Of a DNA stretch of 64,000 nucleotides, positions 1 to 10,506 are shown one piece after another. The stretch comes from Alternaria dauci (Eukaryota > Ascomycota > Dothideomycetes > Pleosporales > Pleosporaceae): the NCBI RefSeq assembly GCF_042100115.1, contig NC_091280.1, positions 744,001 through 808,000 on the forward strand. Reading direction: 5' to 3'. The stretch's first letter is position 1; each line of letters opens with the position of its first letter. The notes below the pieces were generated by a model, which saw nothing but the letters and a program-made list of their open reading frames with translations, was not told where the DNA came from and searched no databases. Both the position numbers and the translations under genes were made by a program.

Positions 1-404
1 ATCTCAGCATTGTTGAGGTTGGTATATATTAAGCATTCTTGCACTATGGTTTAGTGAGGGTGGAACGTATGCGTGTGGAATACTGAGGATCTTGTGGGGC
101 ATGCATACGCCCGCGGAGATGCGACATGCCCTGAATTGCCGTTCACCGCAGCTCTGTGTTTGCATGACAACATTTTTCCGTTTTACCCTCATCTTGGAGG
201 CTCTCTTGTCAGGCCACCTTGCGGTCATGGGATGAGTACTGCCACGAGTACTGCCTCGAGCAACCCAGGCTTGCCGATATGTAAAACCCCGCAATTTCGC
301 AAAGCACCGAGAGTGTCTAGCTATCCCGAGCTACCGATCATGCAACAAAGTTTCAACAAGGATGCATTTCTGGGCCCAATGCTGAGGCCAGACTTTGTCT
401 AATC
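1..404. other. intergenic, no gene supported
   Basis: This stretch lies downstream of the minus-strand pseudokinase gene. Short open frames occur on both strands but overlap one another and show no recognisable domain or splice logic. I see nothing supportable in it. Confidence 0.6.
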
Positions 405-2483
405 TCATGGTAACAACATAAACGGCTTAGACCACGACTTTCCCCTTGACGAGGTCGGCCTCAAAGGGCTAGGCGGGCGCGCAAACGAAGGCGTTGTAGG
501 AGAATGCGGCGATGCAGGCGATGCCGGCGAAGAGGGAGAGCCTGGAGGCATGGGCGCTTCTCCCGGTGACTGGTGAGATTTTGCAGCATGACCAGGGGTG
601 ATTATGGGCTCCAACGTTCTTATGGAAGAGCTGTCGTCTTCCTCAATTCCATGCAAGGTAGTTCGATCGGAATAAGAGTTCAGTATCGAGCTCACCCGGG
701 TCGTGCTTGAGCGTATTGTGTCCGTGTCCGAGGTACTCGAGCTCATGGAACTCATTGTCGACATTGTCATGAGCGACGCCCTGTCCGAACCAGAGTACGA
801 AGACGTTGCAACGCCAGCATCATGCTTGTGGGCACCACAGTGGATATCAGGTATGGACGTGTAGTTGAAAAGAATATCGAAGATCTTGTCGCGAACATCG
901 CGCGCCGCAGGACGTGCCGTCGGCGCTCTGCTAAGCATACTTCGGATAACCTGCAAGATGTGAGGAACTGCACGGAATGCGTCGTCATCATGCTCAAAGG
1001 AGGCCTTTTCAAGCAGATTTGTCCAAGTTTCAACCTTGTCAAGGTTGACATGATATGATGAGTCTGTCCGAGAGTTCTTGCCACCAGTGTTGGTCCTTTG
1101 CTTTGATGTTCGGTGCTTTATGAAATCATGCGGTTTCTTCTTGAGCATGAACGTAATGATCTCCAAGAATACGCAACCAAGAGAGAATACGTCTGCCGTC
1201 TCGGACTCGTGAACTCGCCATCGCTTCTTTGGCACTGGCTTCTGCTTTGATTTCTTGAATCCAAAGTTGAACCCGGAGAAATCCGTTGTAGGAGCCTTGG
1301 TGAGCTTTTGACGTTGTGAGCCATTGCTACTCGATGACCCAGACGAGCTCTTGCTCATTATCGATGCATGTCGAGTACTCGGAACGACGGGTGACGGTGC
1401 CGGTCCATTTGGATCGAACGGGCCTGCGCTAGTATTTGCCTCTGGTGCACTGTATATGTAGGCATCCATGGCATCAGGCTTTTTGTCCTTTTGGAATGTT
1501 TCCAGACTTCCAATGTCGCTGAAAGCTATAGCATTCTGCTCGTCAATCAGAATGTTGGAAGGTCGGATGGCGGAATGGCAGAACCCGTTCTGATGCAATG
1601 TTGCAATGGCATCCGCCAGGCAATGCATCCAGTTGAGTACCAGCCATCTCCGACTGGGCTTTGGTAGTTTTTGATACTGGGTGGGGTTACGGTGATCGAT
1701 GAATGTACGAAGAGTGTGATGGCCCACGAAGTTGGTGACAATGTAGCCAGCCCCTTTAGCGGTATACGAGGCCCAGACTGGCGCAAGATGCTCATGCTCG
1801 ACCATTCTGGCGCTCTCGACATCCATTGTAAAATCCTGCTCGAAAGCATCAGGCGCCTCTGCATCGCCCAGCGCAAATCTCCTACGAACGAAGATTTCCT
1901 TTGGCTTCTTCGGTAAATGCATGCGCGACCAAGCCTGTAAGCTTACTGCCACGGGTAGGGACATGACGGTTTCGACTGGAATCTCCTCATTGGGCGCGTA
2001 ATCTATATGTATGCCCTCACGTAGCTCTCGTAGCAAGAATGTGAACTGGGTATGATAGAAGCGAGCATTGGCGTAATTATCGCGTCGATTCGAGAGCGAA
2101 AGCTGTTCGATATCGTCCATTTCGAGGGGCAAGTCATCGTCGTCCCACGATTTGTCGACGACAGCGAAGATGCTGTCCGCTTCGCCGATTTCCACCAATA
2201 TCAGAAATAGTCGTCGTGCTTTCTCCAGGATCCATTCGATGTAGGTATCGTCGCTCAGGTCGCCAAAGCCCACGGGCTGGGTGAGACGGTCCCTTTCTTT
2301 TGGCTGCAGCCTCGAGGTCACATAATCATGATTGACTTTCTCATTGATTCGCTCTTCGGTCCACCATATCTGCTGGAGAGCGTGTTGCGGGGTGACGAGG
2401 CTGTGCCCCGCGTATCCGTAAATCAATGCGTTGAGCGCGACCGTCTGGTCGTTTACGACGTTTGTTAGTGTTCTCGCGCTCAT
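405..2483 (-). CDS. protein kinase-like protein, probable pseudokinase
   Basis: Single-exon gene of 692 residues. The middle (about residues 230-540) follows a kinase fold: a C-lobe helix ending ATLHQNGFCH is followed by a catalytic-loop equivalent HSAIRPSNIL (303-312), a magnesium-loop equivalent FSDIG (321-325) and an APE-like SAPEAN. The catalytic HRD aspartate is missing (HSA in its place), the DFG motif is altered and no glycine-rich loop is evident, so phosphotransfer is doubtful. The family knowledge is that such fungal proteins keep the N-anchor of the catalytic loop. The last 150 residues are Ser/Pro-rich and probably disordered, and a basic KKSKQKPVPKKR stretch splits the C-lobe. 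There is no signal peptide or membrane segment. A scaffold or allosteric role is inference; no substrate or pathway can be named from the sequence. Confidence 0.8.
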   Translation of the reverse strand: MSARTLTNVVNDQTVALNALIYGYAGHSLVTPQHALQQIWWTEERINEKVNHDYVTSRLQPKERDRLTQPVGFGDLSDDTYIEWILEKARRLFLILVEIGEADSIFAVVDKSWDDDDLPLEMDDIEQLSLSNRRDNYANARFYHTQFTFLLRELREGIHIDYAPNEEIPVETVMSLPVAVSLQAWSRMHLPKKPKEIFVRRRFALGDAEAPDAFEQDFTMDVESARMVEHEHLAPVWASYTAKGAGYIVTNFVGHHTLRTFIDHRNPTQYQKLPKPSRRWLVLNWMHCLADAIATLHQNGFCHSAIRPSNILIDEQNAIAFSDIGSLETFQKDKKPDAMDAYIYSAPEANTSAGPFDPNGPAPSPVVPSTRHASIMSKSSSGSSSSNGSQRQKLTKAPTTDFSGFNFGFKKSKQKPVPKKRWRVHESETADVFSLGCVFLEIITFMLKKKPHDFIKHRTSKQRTNTGGKNSRTDSSYHVNLDKVETWTNLLEKASFEHDDDAFRAVPHILQVIRSMLSRAPTARPAARDVRDKIFDILFNYTSIPDIHCGAHKHDAGVATSSYSGSDRASLMTMSTMSSMSSSTSDTDTIRSSTTRVSSILNSYSDRTTLHGIEEDDSSSIRTLEPIITPGHAAKSHQSPGEAPMPPGSPSSPASPASPHSPTTPSFARPPSPLRPTSSRGKSWSKPFMLLP

Positions 2484-4359
2484 CGTGTCGAGGTGTGGGC
2501 TGAGGTAGAGCTCTTATGTTGGCGGATCGTGTGTGTGTTGGTACAAGACCTGAGTCGCGCGACCAGTGGTGAGGTGATGATCATCTCCAGTGACGTCCAG
2601 TGGGAAAGAGATTGGAAGATGCGGATTGACGCGGAAGAATGGCTTTCAGGCTCCAGCCTTGAGCAGGTAAGATGATATTGTTGTTAGGCGTCAGCGGGGC
2701 CAGAAACATGGGCTTTTGATTGTGGTACAGAATTTGATCCGCCTCTCGGAACGCGTCTAGTTGTGGCAAGCGGCATGGCGACGAATACATGGCTTCGGGT
2801 CACCGCCTAGAAGCCAATCACCGGGAGGCGCATGCTCCAGCATCGTTGGCATAGGGCGAGGTAGGGCCTTTTGCCTCGAAAAGGTCTGCGTGGCCCCGAA
2901 AGCGGCCGCCATGTGCAATGTGACCAGGGTGTTTCCAGGCGAGAGGTTGATAAGACATGGTGCAGCAGGCGAATTACAGACGCAGGGAGACGGATGCTAA
3001 ACTAGCATGCCAGTGACTTTTGCGGAGGGCCGTTCCTGGAGCGGGGGGCGGCATCGCGTCTAGCACTGAGCGGTGCCGGGCTTCCTGCATGCCAACCATG
3101 CCCCAGGGCGGCTGATACGTGACACCCTGCGATGGGATGTGCTTTCTCATCTTCATCTGGTCCTGCCCCAGGCATCTCACAAGGGAGGGAGGGGGAAAGG
3201 GGGGGATTGAGAGTCGTCGCAACAGAATCCAGGGGTGGACACGCTCCACTTTGGGCCTATCGCACATGATGCGAAAGCTGATTGTGCTGACAGAGGAAGG
3301 ATCAGCACCTGGGTGCGGCTCCATTTTGCATCACCCGATGCTCATGGCGCGATATCGCCTGCATCTGCTATCATGCAGTGGTATCATGCGGGTGACAGAC
3401 AGCGACTGGAGATAGGACACAGCCCGCCTGGTGGGCACAACCGAGGCTACACCAAACGCCAACTCGACAGGTAAGACGAGAGAGCCTGCCATGGCCAGAT
3501 GAAGGCAGATTGCGGCATGGCATTTTAGCTGTCGAGGCCGTGCGGCAGCATTCTCGGCTCGATACCAACACCCATGATAGCTGGCTCACTTACTTGGGCA
3601 ACTACAGGAAGAGCAGTTCACCCTCCTTGTATGGCGGTACAGTACTCTACCCGGGCACCTACAGGGGTGGTTATGGATTTTTCCCTTGTATCGCGTGGGC
3701 TGGGTTGGCGGAAAACGGCGCAATGACTCGCGACGACGCGACTGAGGCCTGGGCTGGGCGCAACGGGACGGCAGCACTAAACAGGGCACAGCGGCGCACA
3801 ACAGCGCGCGGTATTACACAAACGACTGTCGGTCGCCATCTTTTCTGCGCCATCGGCACAATTCTCAGTATCGGTGATGCTCTCGAGACGAGGTAGTAGT
3901 CAATGCTGTCAAAGTGCGAGGTCAGTAGTTGCGTCGGCAAGGGCGCTCGCCATGGTAGCAATTCACCTTGAAAGCACGCACGGCCGACCCCACGCTTTGG
4001 GCGCTTGACAGTTCGTCCACATTTCTGGCGACCACCGTCTTGGAGATTCTGGATGGCTACTGTATTCGGCAGGACCTTCCGACTTCCACGTGCGCTGGCC
4101 GGTCGTTGTATCGTCTAGAGTAATGATCGCCCACTATACCTAGGTACCGCTGCTAGCTGTCCCAGTATCGGGATGCTTTCTGGGCGCTTCCAACTGCTAC
4201 AGGCTGGGAAGATGAGGCCAAACGACACGAATCTACATGATACACCTTTTCAGACGAAGATCCTAAACGTCCTTTTATTGTGCGGTATTAAAGGCGCGCG
4301 TGCCGTCCTGGCAGTGGCACTCTGTCAGTTCCGACAACCCGTTCTCGGGCCTTGTAGTC
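2484..4359. other. intergenic 1.9 kb, no gene supported
   Basis: This is the upstream side of the pseudokinase gene and the downstream side of the BYS1-like gene. Overlapping open frames under 130 codons exist on both strands but none has a domain, signal peptide or consistent splice sites. A perfect 10-bp palindrome TACCTAGGTA sits at 4137-4146 and is listed separately. Confidence 0.5.
4137..4146. repeat. TACCTAGGTA palindrome (intergenic motif copy)
   Basis: Perfect 10-bp palindrome. Related CCTAGGTA or CTAGGTAC copies occur at 14009-14026, 19901-19908, 29903-29910 and 36131-36138, all outside coding sequence. The role is unknown. Confidence 0.6.
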
Positions 4360-4857
4360 CTACGCTTCGATGGTGAGAAATATGTTCCCCTCATTCGGAG
4401 CCGACGCGACCTGGCTGCCTCCCGGATGAGTCCCGTTCGCCCACACAATGACACCTCCGTCGTCTCCGGCAACTTCTAAACGACTACCAGTGAACGGGTC
4501 TCCGAAGACGGTACTGAGGTCGTACCAGACGGAAGCACCGTCCAGATTATACGCCCATACCTGCTGAGGGGCGCCCGTGTACAGACCATCCCCAGTCTTG
4601 GTGATTTTGATGGCGATACCTCCAGACTTCTCATCGTGACGCATTTGTTCCCAGTAGATAGCACCTGGATATGTCAGCTAGGTTTCAAGTCAAGCCCTAC
4701 CTTTGTACTGACCAGCCTTGATATCATGACGGGGGCCGACTGAGCCGCCGACAGACCATACGTAAACAGGCTCTGTTGAATTGTTTATCAAGACGGCGAT
4801 ACCGACAGCCCTGACTGAGACGGCCAGTGCTAGGAACTGTGGAATGATAAAGCGCAT
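4360..4857 (-). CDS. BYS1-like small secreted protein (thaumatin-like)
   Basis: Two-exon gene, exons 4857-4701 and 4664-4360, giving 153 residues. The start is the ATG at 4857 because it opens a clear signal peptide (MRFIIPQFLALAVSVRAVG). The mature part reads as the BYS1 family, small fungal secreted proteins first known as yeast-phase-specific antigens: an N-terminal strand with NNSTEPVYVWSVGG, a central QVWAYNLDG block, and a C-terminal NIFLTIEA. There is no membrane segment or GPI tail. The intron (4665-4700) is only 36 bp but has a GTAGGG donor, a CTGAC branch-like site and a CAG acceptor, and joins GQYK to GAIYWEQ in frame. A TATAAG-like element lies about 125 bp upstream of the start. 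Function in this family is unsettled; a wall or host-interface role is inference. Confidence 0.85.
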
Positions 4858-5611
4858 GTTGTTCGATGTGTTCAAAGCGAGCGTGGTGCAATCGAGTCGA
4901 CGGTAACGGCAGGAGTCAAGAGAACGATGCCTTTGCCTTGGAGTCATGGATCGTTACGAAGACTACACTACTTCATTCTTATACTTTGTCTTGGTTCGGA
5001 AAATTCCAATACTCGGATAGATTGCCAACATGTTGCCGTGCGCCGCCAACGGGGCAGAGGCAATAAATCTAATATGGCTATTAGAGAGCGACGAATAAGC
5101 CATGAAATGCTGTCAAGGCTATACTTGAAGAGGGGTCTTTCTCTGAGACTGCCGTCCTTGTCAATCCCAAGTCGCAGCATTGAACCATGGAACTTGCCCA
5201 GGTGGTGAGAATCAGGTTCAAGAATAGTGCATGGGTCACTGCGAGAGGTATTGTCTCGTACCACTGCAGCCAGACTATATGACGCGTAGCTCAAGGCACC
5301 AGTATTTGTACGTTTGTCATTTGCTTATCGCTGCTTCGCCTTGACATGTGCATGACTGGCGTCAGAAGTTTTGCATGTGGCGGCTGTACGCGAACTCCAC
5401 TCCGCGATTTCGCGTTAGATGGAGGACGCCCGACTCTGACGTACCCCACTCACAGCAGTGTTCAGCGGCACATGGAACAGCGCGTTGTTGACCAGTGTAG
5501 TCCATGTTGGTCATCATGGGCGCATGACATTCATATAAAAGGTCTTGGAGGGAACGATTCTCCAGTTTCTCCAGCGTCGACTCGCTTCACAGACGGCAAC
5601 AGAGGTACACG
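4858..5611. other. divergent intergenic region
   Basis: This 754-bp region separates the minus-strand BYS1-like gene from a plus-strand membrane protein gene, so it should hold both promoters. A TATA box for the plus gene is annotated at 5533-5540. No further gene is supported. Confidence 0.6.
5533..5540 (+). promoter_or_regulatory. TATA box upstream of single-pass membrane protein gene
   Basis: The sequence ATATAAAA lies 72-79 bases before the ATG at 5612, a normal distance for a fungal TATA promoter with a short leader. Confidence 0.5.
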
Positions 5612-6456
5612 ATGGCTTCCAGGAGCGACAACTGCGATTGCCCAACCCAGGCCTTGTGGACATTCCCGGCGCCAGGCGACAAATCATTGATGCCTGACAA
5701 GTACCCTCAGAGCTCTAGCTTCAAGGTCGAGCAGTACCTCGAGACATCGGCTCATCATCCACCTACTTTGGGCTTCGGTGCAACTGCTCTCTTCGTGAAT
5801 GACGTTGTCGAGCTCACATGGCCTCTGGACTTTGAGGTTCCTGTTGCGCTGCATCGCAGCCTCTACTGCAAACCCTGCCAGCAGAAGATTGAGGACGTGA
5901 ATGAGGCCGGAGAGTTTGATTGGGAGTCTTGTTGTAAGTTGATCTCGCGGGGTGATTTGGATGGCCAAGCATTCTGTTTGATATTCAACGTTGCACGAAA
6001 TTGACCGTCATGCCAGACAAAAGGCCAGACCATGGGGGGATATGGTCTAGGAGTTTTGATGTAATGGGCTCGGGCATGGTCAAAGTTCCGGTCAGATTCG
6101 ATTTCTTTACGGAAGCGGACACGATGGTCTGCGCGTTTGGGTTCCCCGGAGCCATGCCTGGCGGGCTTTCGCAGGCTTTTCCCGTCATCAACAAGACGCC
6201 ACCGCGCGACAGGGGAAGGCGGGCTTTCACACCTGACGCTCCCCAGGGGTTGCCATACGGATACGACGAGGCGGAGCCATGGAGCATGTACGTGGTTGGG
6301 GGCATGGTTTTCCTCGGGCTCGGTGTGATTTTGCTGGCTGGAGTCCTCTGGCAAAGGAGGAAGCAAAGGAAAGCGCAGCGGACTCTGAAAGCTGGCACTG
6401 AAGAAGGTAGTCTTGTAGGCGGGGTGAAGACTACGAGATACACCGACAACCTGTAA
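5612..6456 (+). CDS. uncharacterised single-pass membrane protein
   Basis: Two exons, 5612-5933 and 6017-6456, giving about 253 residues; an acceptor at 6028 also keeps the frame, so the second exon could start at 6029. A hydrophobic segment at about residues 198-219 is followed at once by a basic run (WQRRKQRK), the signature of a type I membrane anchor with a short cytosolic tail. The ectodomain carries a beta-like stretch (FVNDVVELTWPLDFEV), three Cys in the middle, and IWSRSFDV. No signal peptide is evident after the first ATG, which is odd for this topology; an upstream leader exon may be missing. The TATA box at 5533 nevertheless supports transcription starting close to this ATG. I do not recognise the family; a fungal surface or sensor-like protein is inference. 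Confidence 0.65.
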
Positions 6457-6749
6457 TGTGTTGGAAGCTTGGTAACGATAGAGATGCACGGCAATATGAC
6501 TCTTTTGACATGCAACTATGGAAGCAAAGGTGCGAGTGGAGATGAGCAGAAGCAGACTAAAACCAGGTGGTGCAAGTGTGGGGACGGACAGACTACGGTA
6601 GCTGCGGGAGGACGGCAGGGCGGAGCATCCCAATCCAGACGGGCCGGCGTTGCGCGTTGACGCGAAGACCAAACTTTGGACTCTGCAAACGACAGCCCTT
6701 TCCTTCCATTGCTTGTTTCTGGTCGTCTTTGTTTTGCACGCGTGGTAAC

Positions 6750-8317
6750 ATGGCGTCCCCTGTGCTCGAGAGTCGCATCGAGCCCCACAAGAAGGCGCAC
6801 TTCAACCTGCACATCAGCGACCGCATAGGCGGCAGCGACGACGACGGGCTGGGAGAATTCAGCAGTGTCAAGTGTGAGTCTTTGGCGGCGACTGCTGTCG
6901 CGTCCATGGCCGCCGGCTGATGCACAGCGTAGACAACCACAAACCCTCGCAAACGACGGAATCGCGCTCGACCAGGCTGACATCGCCCTCGCCCGCCCAC
7001 AGCCTGTACAAGCTCCGCATCGACGACACGAGCAGCGCGGGCGATGACCATGTCTTCACCTTTACGGGGCAAAAGTCACAGGCCAAGAAGGCCTATGTGC
7101 TCGTCCTGGACGCCGCCAACCAGCAGGCGACGCTGGAGCCGCTGGCCAGCAGCTACACGTTCAACCTGGCGACCCGGGACGGCAGAGACGTGTCGTCGCA
7201 GCACGCCAAGATCTACCCCAAGAAGGTCAAGGACCACGGCCACGACAGGGACGAGCAAGAGGACCTGTTTGGCGAGGCAGCCGCCGACGACCAAGGAGGC
7301 GATGCCGATGCCGACAACCCCTACGACTTCCGCCACTTCCTGGCCAAGGACAAGGAGAGGCGCGGCGATGAGTCGGAATACCGCTACGCCTCGTCGCCAG
7401 ACTCGCGGACGGGCACAGGCAGCGCCCTCGACACGCCGCACCTGGGCGCTCGCACAACTGCCGTGACGGCGGCGGCGGCTGCTTCTGCCGCGCCCAAGGC
7501 CGTGACGGCGGCGGGGCCCAAGAAGCGCAGGACGGCGACTGCCAACCCCATGGTGAAGCCCAAGAAGGCGCAGGCCACACCAGCCGTCCGCCTCCAACGC
7601 ACCGCAACCGCCACCACGTCCAAGCCCAAGACCAAGCCCACGGCACCGCCAGCCTCCAAGATCAAGTCCTCCCAAGTCGTACACTCGTCTGACGAATCCG
7701 ACGGCCACGCTGCTTCATCCCCGGCGCGTCCGTCGCCCTCTCCTGAACAAGGCCAACGACACCACCACCACCACCACGATGACGAACAAGAAGAAGACGC
7801 AGATGACGACGACGACGACGACGATGCCGAGGGCGAGTCGGATGATGACGGTGGTCTGGAGATTGAGGTGCCCGATGCCCGCCCGCCACGACGCAACAAC
7901 GCTGCCTTGGCCTCTCTCGGCCTTGGTCAGAACCTCGGTGCTGGATACTTGCGCTCGCCCTCAAACGGCCCCATCTCTCTCGCCAGCGCGGCCAACAGCG
8001 ACGTCGAAGGCTCGCCCAACCCACACGCACGCAACCGCAACGCCCAAGATGAGATTGACTTTGGCGATCTGGGTGGCGACGATGCAGAAGGCGAAGACGA
8101 CGATGACGATGACTACAACAACAGCAACAGGGATATTGAGCCCATGGACATTGGCCCGCCTGCGCGACAAGACACGACCGGCCACGATCGAAAGCCGAGC
8201 GACGTTGGTCAAGTCGCCGCGGCACCCGACGACGACGACGACGAAGATGACCTTGAAGCGCTGATGATGAAAGGCTTGGAGGGCGGAGACAGCAGTGAAG
8301 AAAGTGAAGAAGAGTGA
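6750..8317 (+). CDS. Eaf-type RNA polymerase II transcription elongation factor
   Basis: Two exons, 6750-6873 and 6933-8317, giving 502 residues. The 59-bp intron with a GTGAGT donor joins SVK to YNHKP, which matches the conserved start of the Eaf N-terminal domain. That domain (about residues 15-145, ending before an acidic linker) contains the family elements VRYNHKP-like, SLYKLRID and VLVLDAANQQATLEPL. Eaf proteins bind ELL and stimulate elongation by RNA polymerase II in the nucleus. The remaining two thirds are low complexity: Ala/Lys/Thr-rich with several basic patches, a run of six His, and acidic Asp tracts encoded by GAC/GAT triplet runs. The protein ends in DSSEESEEE. The GC-rich codon bias creates long meaningless frames on the opposite strand. 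The start is the ATG that begins MASPVLESRI. Confidence 0.9.
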
Positions 8318-9161
8318 AGTGATTCTCCAAATGAGAATTCCGAGCCATCTCTCATGAGTTTGCTCAGTCAAGAGAAAAGGTGGGCATTGCTCCCATCAAT
8401 AGCAAAGACTCTGACAACCTTGGTAGAGCCATTGGCTCGACCTTGCACAAGGACGGTATCTAGCCCAAAAACAGCCCTCTCATGGCTCGCTCTTCATCCC
8501 ATATTTCCTCCCAAGCTTTCTACGGCTATGCCAAGCCATGGGCAAACACAAAAGTCCACCACGTGGCAGAAGATGGGAGCGACATGTTTCTATACACAAA
8601 GCTCGTATGACTCCATGCTGTGGTTGAACCAGGTCGCCATCTGACGTACTGCGAGACGTTGACCTGTGGGTATACTTTCCCTCGATGCCTCAGCGCTGAG
8701 AGCAATTGAGCAGTCATGGAACCGATTCAGAAATTGGTAGAGCTTCTCTAGGCATCTTCTTCAGCCAACCAGTCACAGTACACAGAACGCTAGTGACAAG
8801 GTCGTCTCTCAACAAGCTGTAATGTACTCTTTACGTGTAGATAACAAGTCGGTAATGAGCTGCATTGGCTTTAATCAAAGCCGATATGCCTGCGAACACG
8901 GTCGTCAGCCATCGCGAGCACTCTGCAGTTGAACGTCCCAACATGCCGTCAAAGACAGTATCCATACTATTCGTCACAAAGAGAGAACGGCTTCTAGAAT
9001 CAGCACTCCCCCCACACATGGTCCCTGCGCTAGCGTGCCGTAGCCCGAGGCTTGTGTACGCGTCCCCCGGAAATCGTCTGCCATTTCCCGCCTCCTGGCG
9101 CGAACATCCGCCGAACCAAACATTCCATTTTCTTCTTCGCTCGTTTTCGCTCAGCATTATT
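8318..9161. other. intergenic, no gene supported
   Basis: 844 bp between the Eaf gene and the next plus-strand gene. It is not coding by any criterion I could apply. A pyrimidine-rich stretch with TTCTTCTTCGCTCG directly precedes the next start codon, typical of a fungal leader. Confidence 0.55.
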
Positions 9162-10167
9162 ATGCGTCTATTCGCTTTTCTTGGCTTTTCGGTCGTGGCT
9201 TCTGCGGCCATTACACCTCAAAATATACTGAATCAGGACAAAGTCATTGAGAGGGAGGCAGGCCGGGGGTACACCGTGAAGCTGGAATGCATAGGATGCC
9301 CTGTCCGTGCCTGTACAGGCCCTGAAAAGGCAGCATGGCTCCAACCATCCCCAAACAGCTCGCTCGTAGGTGTACCCCATTGCGTGCACAAGGCAGCGCT
9401 TACTAACCGTACATCAGTTGCTGAAGATCGACATGACCGAGTCCAACGATGCACTGCTTCTCAACGGCAATCGCATCTTCCCTCTGGACCCCATGCCCCT
9501 CCATATCAACGCCGTACAGATTCCCACTACTATGCAGCAGGATGAGGCCGACTCCGAGGTCCGCGACACCTTGGACCCGAATAAGCATAGGAAAATAATG
9601 CTTCCGCTCCAATACAAGCATACCGTCTTTCGCGCCGACGAGTCTAACCACTTGTGGGTTCAATTCAACGTGACTGGTCTGCCCTGGAGGCAACTGCCTG
9701 AGCCCATCAAGATGGGTCAGAAGATTGTTCAGATCTTGTTGCGCAAGGAATACGATCAGGGCCTTGCGTATGACAAGAAACTAGGCAGCCCTTACATCCT
9801 CTCCATTCTAGACGTACAGCTTGTTGAGGCAAAGGACAAGGTGCAGCCACCTAGGATGAAGTGTGGAAAGCTGGCCATGGTGCAGACGACATTTGATCCA
9901 AGCGAATGGGACGACCATGGAAAAATTGGCACGTGGTCGAGGACGTGGAGCATCTTCGTTGGCAAACTACAGCTTGGAGGAAACACCCTGCTTTTTCCGC
10001 TCCTTGCATTGGTTGCGGCTAGCCTCGTCATGGCTCGTCGCCTGTTTTTGCAAAGGCAGAAGGACAAGATTGGCACCGACTTGGAAGCTGAGACTGCTTT
10101 GTTGGGCTGCGATGCGCCTCCACCGTACGCAGACATCCCCGTGATCAAGATTGAAGAGTATGATTAG
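9162..10167 (+). CDS. type I membrane protein, DUF7728-like
   Basis: Two exons, 9162-9365 and 9418-10167, giving 317 residues. The 52-bp intron contains a perfect TACTAAC branch site. A signal peptide opens the protein (MRLFAFLGFSVVASA) and is followed by a paired-Cys segment (LECIGCPVRAC). The second exon begins LLKIDMTESNDALLLNG, which resembles the conserved core of fungal proteins I know as DUF7728; this is from memory and not searched. A membrane segment lies at about residues 257-279 and is followed by RRLFLQRQK. The cytosolic tail contains PPPY, a possible WW-domain or Rsp5-adaptor ligand (inference). Known members lack an assigned function. It forms, with the protein at 5612-6456, a pair of orphan membrane proteins around the Eaf gene. 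Confidence 0.8.
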
Positions 10168-10506
10168 TTGGTCATGTTAGAAGGCTGGAGCGCAATCAAA
10201 CTAAGCGGGCCGGAGTCTTGCCCGTATCTCCGCGTCGCATTCGCCCTTTGTGCGCAAGCGGCATCTTGGCTGTATGTACGACATCAATCTCGTGTATCCG
10301 CTATCTTGTTCATTCCCGTGCCCTTTCCATGCTTTTTGTTACACCGACATTCTTGCTCCTGCACCCCTCGGGCGCACCGGGTGAGAAGCAAGAGCGTTTC
10401 ACAAGCTCGGTAGGTTTAGCCGACACGTTCACCTGTTCGACCTCTGTCATCAGGCGTCGCCAGCTTGACCGGTCTCATACTTTACTTTTCCCTTCTACCA
10501 GCGACC
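10168..10506. other. intergenic promoter region
   Basis: 339 bp between two co-oriented genes. It ends in a pyrimidine-rich leader (ACTTTTCCCTTCTACC) just before the next start. No other feature is supported. Confidence 0.5.

Noticed and set aside
7076..8371. Several long minus-strand open frames opposite the Eaf gene
   Set aside because: They arise from the GC-rich, C-ending codon use and triplet runs of the plus-strand gene, have extreme Trp/Arg/Cys or Ser composition and no domain.
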